A DNA stretch of 40,121 bases from Pricia antarctica (lineage in GTDB: Bacteria; Bacteroidota; Bacteroidia; Flavobacteriales; Flavobacteriaceae), in NCBI RefSeq assembly GCF_900101815.1, contig NZ_FNAO01000014.1, forward strand, positions 1 through 40,121, read 5' to 3'. The notes under the pieces are model-generated. The model did not search any database, was not told the DNA's origin, and was given only the letters and a program-made list of their open reading frames with translations. Below are positions 34,758 through 40,121 of this stretch, piece after piece. The stretch's first letter is position 1; every line of letters starts with the position of its first letter. Position numbers and translations under genes: made by a program.

Positions 34758-36477
34758 TGCCTGTTGCACAAGTTAGTCAAAAAAAGGCGTTTTCGATCTT
34801 GCCGATCGGGAAAGGGACCGTACCTTTAGGTATGCAGGGAAAAAAGCAGTACCAGGAAAAGCTCTTCATCGAATTCCGGTTGAGCGAGCGAGTGCCGGAA
34901 CATAATTTCTACCGTCGGTTGAGGGATGCCGTCGACCTTCGGTCCCTATATCCGCTTACCAAGGGATATTACGAGGAAAGCGGCCAGAAGAGCATCGACC
35001 CTGTGGTGTTCCTCAAACTATGTCTGGTCGGCCATCTGGAGAATATAATAAGCGACCGCAAACTGATCGACCATTGTTCGATGCGCCTGACATTCTTTTT
35101 TTCATAGGTTACGATATCGACGAGGAGCTTCCCTGGCACAGTACCATAAGCCGGACGCGGCAACTGTTCCCCGAATCCGTTTTCGAGGAAGTGTTCACGA
35201 AGGTCCTAGGCCTGTGCGTGGGGAAGGGAATGGTCAGCGGCCATACGCAGGCCATAGATTCCGCCCCGGTAAAGGCAAACGCCAGTATGGACACCTTGGA
35301 GCTGAAGGCACCGGAAGAACATCTGGACGAACATCTGCGAAAGGTACGTGCGCTCAGTTCGATGGACAAAGAGGAACCCCACCGCAGGAGCAAGGGGGAC
35401 AGGTCCGACAAGGGCCAGCGCGGCGTTACCGCCAGCAAGAAAGATCTCAACGCTATCGAAAGCAGGAACAAAAAATGGGCGAAGGACCAGGACCAACGTC
35501 CCGGTGCCGGCAACAAGGGGTCGAAGTACACGTGCAACAAGACCCATTACAGTCCGACCGATCCCGATGCGCGGATAAGCGTCAAGCCCGGCAAGGCGAG
35601 GAAACTGAACTAACTTAGCCAGCTGAGCGTCGATACGGCGCACCATGTGGTCACCGATATCAAGGCCTACCATGCCGATGGCAAGGTTAACCAACAGTTA
35701 CAGGATATAGTGCGAAGACTGCAAAGGAGATTATGGCAACAGTGCCTGGTGTTCGAGAACTGCGTTGCCGACACGGGCTACAGCAGCGGCGAGAACTATG
35801 CCTTTCTTGAGGATAGTGGTATTAAAAGTTTCATACCGCCGCACGGCACCTACAAGGGCGGTCCCGATAATTTCATCTATAACGAAAATGAGGACCATTA
35901 TCTGTGTCCGCAGGGCAAGGTGATCCCTTTCAAAAAAGTGTTCCTTGACAGCCGAACCAAGACCAGGAAGAAAGCGTACCGTGCATCGGGCAAGATCTGC
36001 AAGGGCTGCCCGCTTCGGACAACGTGTTTGGGCAAGGTGAACGAGAAACAGTTCTCGGTCACCTACTATCGGGCGGGGTACGAACGGAACATCGAACGTG
36101 TGAACAGCAGGGAGGGCCGGTACATGAAGGGCAAACGGCAAAGTACGGTGGAACCCGTGTTCGGAACGCTGACCCAGTTCATGGGGCCGAGGAAGATAAA
36201 CACGATCGGGATAGGACAGGCGAACAAGGTGATGCACCTCTCGGCCATCGCCTATAACCTGAAAAAGTATCTGAAATTCGAACAAAAACGGGTAAAAAGC
36301 GGGGCAGTGATACTTGCCTCGGGGACATTTGTAAAAAGTGTACTCCAGAACTTGTTTTCGGCCAATAGGCCAAGGCGAAAAATAGCCTTCCGATTATGAT
36401 ATCAAAAGAAAAAAGCTCCGAAGGAAGGCCTATATGAATTCGGTTTTTCTCGAATCAGTGGCTTGTGCAACGGTTAC
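34758..36477 (+). mobile_element. IS1182-like element, copy 4 (full length, inactive)
   Basis: The left end is TGCCTGTTGCACAAG and the right end GCTTGTGCAACGGTTAC. The length is 1,720 bp, as in copy 3. The first about 820 bases are clearly diverged from copy 3, the next about 720 are almost identical, and the 3' tail diverges again. Confidence 0.9.
34832..36399 (+). pseudogene. Transposase of IS copy 4, frameshift and nonsense
   Basis: It is the same gene as at 31115-32683, but one base is missing near 35091 (CGCCTGACATTC where CGCCTGGACATTC is expected). In addition CTGAACTAA at about 35605-35613 replaces CTGAACTAC (Tyr to stop). The last block from 35647 is open and nearly identical to copy 3. 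It is inactive. Confidence 0.92.
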
Positions 36478-36506
36478 TTTTGTTGTAGCGAGTGCTTTCC
36501 GCAAAC

Positions 36507-36902
36507 CTATGCCGTCTGCAATAGATTTATACCCGAAAGTTCCTGTCCGATCTGGTGAATTCCACTCAGTATTTTCTCGGTCTGTTTGGCCGAAGGTTTT
36601 TTATGTCCCTGTACGTATTGGGACAATAGCGTAGCGTTCATTCCGATTTTCTCCGCAAGAAATTTGGCATTGATCACTTTATAAAATTTGAAGAACTGTT
36701 TGAAGTCGATTTCAAACCTGATGTCCTTGTGGTCCAGCTTTATCGCCTCTTCCTCGAAATAAAATTCCGTCGCCTCGTAAGTGTTGTTGATCAGTTCCGG
36801 AATGGATTGTCCGGTCGTAAAGATTGGATAGTCCTGCGAGAATGCCGAAAATCCGGTATCGGTTTTCTCGACTGTCATTGTTATTTTCTTTTTCTTGGCC
36901 AT
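36507..36902 (-). CDS. hicB: HicB-type antitoxin with C-terminal helix-turn-helix
   Basis: The start is set at MAKKKKITMTVEKTDTGFSAFSQDYPIF; the frame extends 32 codons further up, but only inside the hicA reading region. The product is about 131 residues. The N-terminal part is the HicB partial RNase H-like fold (TMTVEKTDTGFSAFSQDYPIFTTGQSIPELINNTYEAT). The C-terminal part is an HTH (NAKFLAEKIGMNATLLSQYVQGHKKPSAKQTEKILSGI). It binds and neutralises HicA and represses the operon. It is intact, although the partner hicA has a nonsense codon. Confidence 0.85.
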   Translation of the reverse strand: MAKKKKITMTVEKTDTGFSAFSQDYPIFTTGQSIPELINNTYEATEFYFEEEAIKLDHKDIRFEIDFKQFFKFYKVINAKFLAEKIGMNATLLSQYVQGHKKPSAKQTEKILSGIHQIGQELSGINLLQTA

Positions 36903-36906
36903 AGCT

Positions 36907-37095
36907 CTATTTTTTAATTCCTGCGTCCTTGAGGATTTTCCTTTCCAGTCCCTAACCCATTTCCTGGCTACCGTGGTTGGGAAAGATGATAATCCCATTT
37001 TTTTTCTCGTGCCTCATTTTTACATGGGAGCCTTTCTGCGAGACCGCGTACCAACCGTCTTTCGTCAAGATTCGATACAGTTTGGAACACTTCAT
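36907..37095 (-). pseudogene. hicA: HicA-type mRNA interferase with in-frame amber codon
   Basis: The frame reads MKCSKLYRILTKDGWYAVSQ, KGSHVKMRHEKKNGIIIFPNHGS and QEMG, then TAG at 36952-36954 (codon 48), then GLERKILKDAGIKK to TAG at 36907-36909. The HicA active-site motif GSH and the end (GKGL.RKILKDAGI) match the family, so an AAG lysine codon has become TAG. It lies immediately upstream of hicB. It is too short for length-based gene calling. Toxin activity is probably lost. Confidence 0.85.
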
Positions 37096-37158
37096 AGGTC
37101 TACTTTCATTTCAAAATAAAAGGTAAACTATAATTTACTTTTTTACAAATAGAAGTTT

Positions 37159-37183
37159 AATGCTGGAAAGGATTTCCAGCATT
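37159..37183. repeat. Perfect 11-bp hairpin upstream of hicA
   Basis: AATGCTGGAAA (37159-37169), GGA loop, TTTCCAGCATT (37173-37183). It sits between the folded repeat R3 and the hicA start and may be the toxin-antitoxin operator. Confidence 0.6.
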
Positions 37184-37185
37184 CG

Positions 37186-37370
37186 CTATAACGCCCAAGC
37201 TATGAGCAGTTCGGGAGCGGACAAGCACAGACCTTTCCGCCACGCCCATTGCAAAAGCTTATTGTTTTGGTTTACTTTTTTCTTCTCCAACCCAAAATCC
37301 GTAAGATTTTGCGGACTACATAAAAATACGCGGACCATGCCCAGTACTGCTCATAGGCTCTGTTGTAACA
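37186..37370 (-). repeat. Large folded (attC-like) repeat R3
   Basis: It starts TATAACGCCCAAGCTATGAGCAGT and ends ACTGCTCATAGGCTCTGTTGTAAC. The arms GCTATGAGCAGT and ACTGCTCATAG pair, and the outer cores are AACGCCC and TGTTGT. The interior has CAAAATCCGTAAGATTTTGCGG. In the gene direction it follows the HigBA unit. The segment GCATTCGCTA(T/C)AACGCCCAAGCTAT is shared with R4. Confidence 0.8.
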
Positions 37371-37379
37371 CGTACTTTT

Positions 37380-37691
37380 TTACACGTCGATAGAGATAGT
37401 GACTTTTCCGCCCAGTCCCTTTTCGACGATTTCATACAATGTTTTCAACGTTAGATTGCTCCCGTTGTTTTCGACCCTTGAGATGTAGGTCCGTTTTTTG
37501 TCCACTAGCTGTCCGAGCTGTTCTTGGGTCAAGTTTTTTTCTTCCCGTGCATTTCGTAAGAGCAGACCGATTTTAAAGGACTCAAAGTCCCTTTCCAGTC
37601 CGTCCCTGCGTTCCGTTCCTTTTTTACCGTAAACGGTGTCCTTGATGTCTTTCCAGCTTTTAGTGTCCATATTATTTCTTTTTGTCTTCAT
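37380..37691 (-). CDS. higA: HigA-type (XRE) antitoxin, first HigBA unit
   Basis: The product is 103 residues from the first ATG; a start seven codons later (MDTKSWKDI) is also possible. The HTH_3 domain occupies the C-terminal half (NAREEKNLTQEQLGQLVDKKRTYISRVENNGSNLTLKTLYEIVEKGL). It follows the HigB-like toxin and overlaps its end, the toxin-first order typical of HigBA. It is likely both antitoxin and repressor of the operon. Paralogous to the unit at 39127-39757. Confidence 0.85.
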   Translation of the reverse strand: MKTKRNNMDTKSWKDIKDTVYGKKGTERRDGLERDFESFKIGLLLRNAREEKNLTQEQLGQLVDKKRTYISRVENNGSNLTLKTLYEIVEKGLGGKVTISIDV

Positions 37692-38055
37692 AGTATGAAT
37701 TCATTAGTCCGACCGCCTTGTCGATTTCTTTTTTCGGCGTCTTTTGCGTTTTCTTGGTAAATCCGTTCAATAGGACTACTAGCTTACCTTTGTCGAAAAA
37801 GCAGAACACACGCCAAATATTCGAGCCCAATTTGATTCGCGCCTCGTAAAGCCCTTTGGTTCCAACAAGTGCTTTTAGATAGGTCGAAGGAAATCTCTCG
37901 TAAGTTTCTATCATTTCGATGACCTTGAATATCTTGTCCTGGACCTTCTTAGGTTGTTTGAGCAAGAACTCCTCGAAATAGTTCTTATATTGGATTACCT
38001 CCCTAACTTTCCCATTCCTCGAAGGTAACTTAAAAGTTACTATATTCAAAACCAT
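37672..38055 (-). CDS. higB: HigB/RelE-family toxin, first HigBA unit
   Basis: The start is taken at MVLNIVTFKLPSRNGKV (the ATG 13 codons earlier extends into the edge of repeat R4). The product is about 127 residues. The Gp49/HigB pattern is visible: YKNYFEEFLLKQPKKVQDKIFKVIEMIETYERFPSTYLKAL, GLYEARIKLGSNIWRVFCFFDKGKLVVLLNGFTKKTQKTPKKEID. HigB proteins are ribosome-dependent mRNA interferases. It looks intact and shares the FTKKTQKTPKKEI end with its paralogue. Confidence 0.88.
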   Translation of the reverse strand: MVLNIVTFKLPSRNGKVREVIQYKNYFEEFLLKQPKKVQDKIFKVIEMIETYERFPSTYLKALVGTKGLYEARIKLGSNIWRVFCFFDKGKLVVLLNGFTKKTQKTPKKEIDKAVGLMNSYYEDKKK

Positions 38056-38088
38056 AACGATGAATGTAGGTGAAATGTTGTATTTGAG

Positions 38089-38295
38089 TAGCATTCGCTA
38101 CAACGCCCAAGCTATAAGTAGTGCGGAGCGGACAAGTACCGAACTTCCGTCCTCGCAACTAGCAAAAGCTTTTTGTTTTGATTCATCTTTTGTTTTTCAG
38201 GGCAAAATCCAAAAGATTTTGCGGACTTCGTAAATATACCCGGACCTTCGGACTAGGCCCAGGCCTCGCATTACTTATAGGAGGTTTTGTTGGCA
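38089..38295 (-). repeat. Large folded (attC-like) repeat R4
   Basis: It starts AGCATTCGCTACAACGCCCAAG and ends GCATTACTTATAGGAGGTTTTGTTGG. The arms CTATAAGTAGTGCG and CGCATTACTTATAG pair, with ACAACG and TTGTTGG cores outside. The interior has GCAAAATCCAAAAGATTTTGCGG, a hairpin. In the gene direction it lies right after the ParE-antitoxin unit, beginning 7-10 bases from the toxin stop. Confidence 0.82.
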
Positions 38296-38301
38296 ACTGG
38301 C

Positions 38302-38622
38302 TTATTCTCCTTGTCTTATTTTAAAGGGATCTTGTCTTGTATCGAAAACGTGTGCGATGTCGATCCAATTTTTCGGTTCGTTAATCCAGTAGATGATTTT
38401 GTAGCTCTTGAAGACCAAGTATCTGAATTTTTGAGGTCTGTCCAATAAAAGTTTCTCCCTTTCTCCGATATCTGGTTGTTTTTCTAAACCGATGGTATGG
38501 TCAATAATCCCGTCCACCAATTTCCTGGCGACGTTTACACTTCCCGATTTGTGATTGTAGTATTCAAATATGTCGTCGAGTTTGCCTTTTGCGAACTCTG
38601 TTCAAAAAACGGTCAGTTCCAT
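38302..38622 (-). pseudogene. ParE-type toxin gene with TGA in place of Trp-7
   Basis: ATG 38620-38622 reads MELTVF, then TGA at 38602-38604, then TEFAKGKLDDIFEYYNHKSGSVN and on into the long open part ending PKNWIDIAHVFDTRQDPFKIRQGE. The other family member has MDLKILWTDFAKSEL, so the TGA replaces the Trp codon. The rest, including the C-terminal strands, is intact. A shorter product from an internal start (38520) would lack the N-terminal helices. It is most likely inactive. Confidence 0.85.
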
Positions 38623-38855
38623 TTTTTGATTTCTTCTTTCAATTCCTTTGCGGTAATCACTCTGTCATTTGCAGAATCCTCCAGCGATTGGTCGATGTCG
38701 GCATTAAACTGCTCCATGGACATTGGTTTGAGATTTTTCTCGTAAAGTTCCGCTTTTCGCTTTTTGAGCATTTTGTCCAGTCCATTTATTATGTCCTCGT
38801 TCTGGATATGAAGAATTTCCTGTATCAACGATAATTTTCTGGTCTGTAAGTCCAT
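38613..38855 (-). CDS. Antitoxin partner of the disrupted ParE gene
   Basis: The product has 80 residues, mostly helical (MDLQTRKLSLIQEILHIQNEDIINGLDKMLKKRKAELYEKNLKPMSMEQFNADIDQSLEDSANDRVITAKELKEEIKKW). Small antitoxins of this shape are common beside RelE/ParE toxins in Bacteroidota. It overlaps the toxin start by 10 bases, as in the related broken pair at 29206-29681. It is intact although the toxin is not. Confidence 0.82.
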   Translation of the reverse strand: MDLQTRKLSLIQEILHIQNEDIINGLDKMLKKRKAELYEKNLKPMSMEQFNADIDQSLEDSANDRVITAKELKEEIKKWN

Positions 38856-38915
38856 TTGCGATACATTTTAACCAAAGTTACGAATTTCGTTCAGATTCTT
38901 GATTTTTGGTTGTTT

Positions 38916-39113
38916 TTGTTCGTTAAGGCTATGGCAAGTAGGGCGGTCGGCGCGCAACGGCCCTTCCGCCTTGAAATTAGCGAAATCTTTTTGTTTCGGT
39001 TTTATCTTGTCCTGCGAAAGAGCGAAATCCAAAAGATTTCGCGGTGTTCGTCGATACGCACCGACCTTTGGTTTAAGTACTTACGCCCGCATTGCCCATA
39101 GGTTTTGTTGTCA
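38916..39113 (-). repeat. Large folded (attC-like) repeat R6
   Basis: It starts TTGTTCGTTAAGGCTATGGCAAG and ends GCATTGCCCATAGGTTTTGTTGTC. The arms CTATGGCAAGTAGGGCGG and the ACGCCCGCATTGCCCATAG end pair imperfectly. The interior has GCGAAATCCAAAAGATTTCGCGG, a perfect hairpin GCGAAATC/GATTTCGC. In the gene direction it follows the second HigBA unit. Confidence 0.8.
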
Positions 39114-39126
39114 TTAGTACTTTCCG

Positions 39127-39417
39127 CTATGCTATCGTAATATTTAGATTTTTACCTAAACCTAATTCAATCAGTTTGTGATAGGTAGAAACTTGAATAT
39201 CACTCAGCCCACGTTCAATACGTGATATGTAGCTTTTTTTTGTCCCGGTTCTTTCGGCAAGTTCTTCTTGTGTCAAATTCGCCTCTTTTCGGGCCTCCTT
39301 TAACATTGCTCCCAAACGAAAAGCAAGTGAATTCGCGTCGTATCTGTCACGTTTGTCAGTTCCCTTGTTCCCATACTTTTTAACGAGTATATCTTCAAAA
39401 TCAGTTACATTTTCCAT
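39127..39417 (-). CDS. higA: HigA-type (XRE) antitoxin, second HigBA unit
   Basis: The product has 96 residues. HTH domain: LGAMLKEARKEANLTQEELAERTGTKKSYISRIERGLSDIQVSTYHKLIELGLG. It overlaps the toxin by 17 bases. Stop codon 14 bases from the TTTTGTTGT core of R6. It is an intact paralogue of 37380-37691. Confidence 0.88.
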   Translation of the reverse strand: MENVTDFEDILVKKYGNKGTDKRDRYDANSLAFRLGAMLKEARKEANLTQEELAERTGTKKSYISRIERGLSDIQVSTYHKLIELGLGKNLNITIA

Positions 39418-39757
39418 ATCGGCCGTTTTTATTTTTTAAATATTCCTTTTTCAATTTTTCGGCAAGTTTTATTTCTTTCCTAGGTATCTTTTGAGTTTTC
39501 TTGACGAAACAGTTGGCAAGCATTACTAAGTTCCCGTCATCAAAGAAGCATAAAATCCGTATACTTTTAAAAGTTGTGATCACACGGACTTCATAAATAC
39601 CATCGGTATTTTCGAGTGCTTTGAAGAACTTTTTGGGAACACGTTGTTCAAAACGGACCAGGTCCAATACGTATTCGATTTTATTCTGGACCTTTTCCTC
39701 CTGCGATTCGTAAAAGTCGGTGAAGTGACTTTTGTATGATTTTATTTTTCTTATCAC
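39401..39757 (-). CDS. higB: HigB/RelE-family toxin, second HigBA unit
   Basis: The product has 118 residues: SYKSHFTDFYESQEEKVQNKIEYVLDLVRFEQRVPKKFFKALENTDGIYEVRVITTFKSIRILCFFDDGNLVMLANCFVKKTQKIPRKEI. This is the HigB/Gp49 fold with the usual RxxxxxxR..FFD and KKTQK motifs. It lies first in its operon, before the antitoxin. It appears intact. Confidence 0.9.
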   Translation of the reverse strand: MIRKIKSYKSHFTDFYESQEEKVQNKIEYVLDLVRFEQRVPKKFFKALENTDGIYEVRVITTFKSIRILCFFDDGNLVMLANCFVKKTQKIPRKEIKLAEKLKKEYLKNKNGRYGKCN

Positions 39758-39839
39758 CCACCAAAGTTAACTAATTGGTGTACAATTTTAAATAAAAGTT
39801 GTAAAGATTCGTCTTAATATGGATTTTCCAGTATTAATG

Positions 39840-40028
39840 ACAGCGGCTCGGCTATGCTCAGTGCGGGGCTGCACGAAACTGCTTTTCCCCCACGCAATAG
39901 CCAAAATCTTTTTGTTTTGGCTTTGTCTTGTCCCGCGTAAAGGCAAAATCCAAAAGATTTTGCGGTGTTCGTCGACACGCCCGGACCTTTGGCTTAGGCA
40001 CTTACGCCCGCATTGATCATAGCCATTG
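39840..40028 (-). repeat. Large folded (attC-like) repeat R5
   Basis: Very similar to R1: GGCTATGCTCAGTGCGGGGC, CTTTTCCCCCACGC, AAAATCTTTTTGTTTTGGCT, GGCAAAATCCAAAAGATTTTGCGG, GCACTTACGCCCGCATTG, ATCATAGCCATT. The outer arms pair. The last bases CATT are followed by the left end of an IS1182-like copy. Confidence 0.8.
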
Positions 40029-40121
40029 TGCCTGTTGCACAAGTTATGAAAAAAAGCGGTCGTGATCATTGCCGATCCGGGAATCGATCGTAACTTTAGG
40101 TATGCAAGGAAAAAAGGGCTA
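40029..40121 (+). mobile_element. IS1182-like element, copy 5 (left end, cut by window edge)
   Basis: It begins TGCCTGTTGCACAAGTTATG, as copies 3 and 4 do. The transposase start ATG is at 40102-40104 (MQGKKG...). Left flank CATT. Confidence 0.9.

Noticed and set aside
28900-40121. CRISPR array as an explanation for the repeats
   Set aside because: The repeats are about 200 bp, folded, and separated by whole genes; there are no short unique spacers and no cas genes.

Overview
The window looks like a stretch of a Bacteroidota chromosome, most likely Flavobacteriaceae. The signs are moderate-to-low GC, BmgA/MobC-type mobilization genes, Bacteroidota-style tyrosine integrases beginning MATIK/MATLK, DUF4369/TlpA-type lipoproteins with short Cys-anchored signal peptides, and AT-rich spacers. 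It reads as a layered genomic island.

Region 1 (1-12.4 kb, element A, left end outside the window) carries a broken small lipoprotein gene, a TlpA-like thiol-disulfide lipoprotein, an S41 protease lipoprotein, a ParDE toxin-antitoxin pair, an unknown lipoprotein, a structured oriT-like region, mobC and mobA, and a tyrosine integrase. It ends at a 3' fragment of tRNA-Leu(UAG). Region 2 (12.4-25.2 kb, element B) is a second integrative mobilizable element between two copies of the same tRNA fragment. It has its own mobilization operon, a TOPRIM primase-like protein, an SF3/VapE-like helicase, an HTH/excisionase-like protein, a ParDE pair closely related to that of A, a response regulator, a giant CheB-CheR-PAS histidine kinase and a second, related integrase. 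Neither element shows a conjugation apparatus in the window, so both are probably mobilized in trans. The intact tRNA gene should lie left of the window.

Region 3 (25.2-40.1 kb) is the most unusual. Short gene units (YceI/HxlR/isochorismatase, PIN toxin-antitoxin, ParE remnant, CDF transporter, lipoprotein, polysaccharide deacetylase, HicAB, HigBA, ParE-antitoxin, HigBA) all lie on the minus strand. They are separated by large folded repeats of about 190-210 bp whose ends are complementary ACAAC / GTTGT cores. In the gene direction these resemble integron attC sites placed after each gene. No integron integrase is visible. IS1182-like insertion sequences, all in the opposite (+) orientation, sit at one fixed point in the repeats. 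Several toxins in this array are killed by single nonsense codons while their antitoxins stay open.

The working picture is successive integration of two mobilizable elements into one tRNA-Leu gene beside an older cassette-like, toxin-antitoxin-rich array that is being degraded and reshuffled by IS copies.
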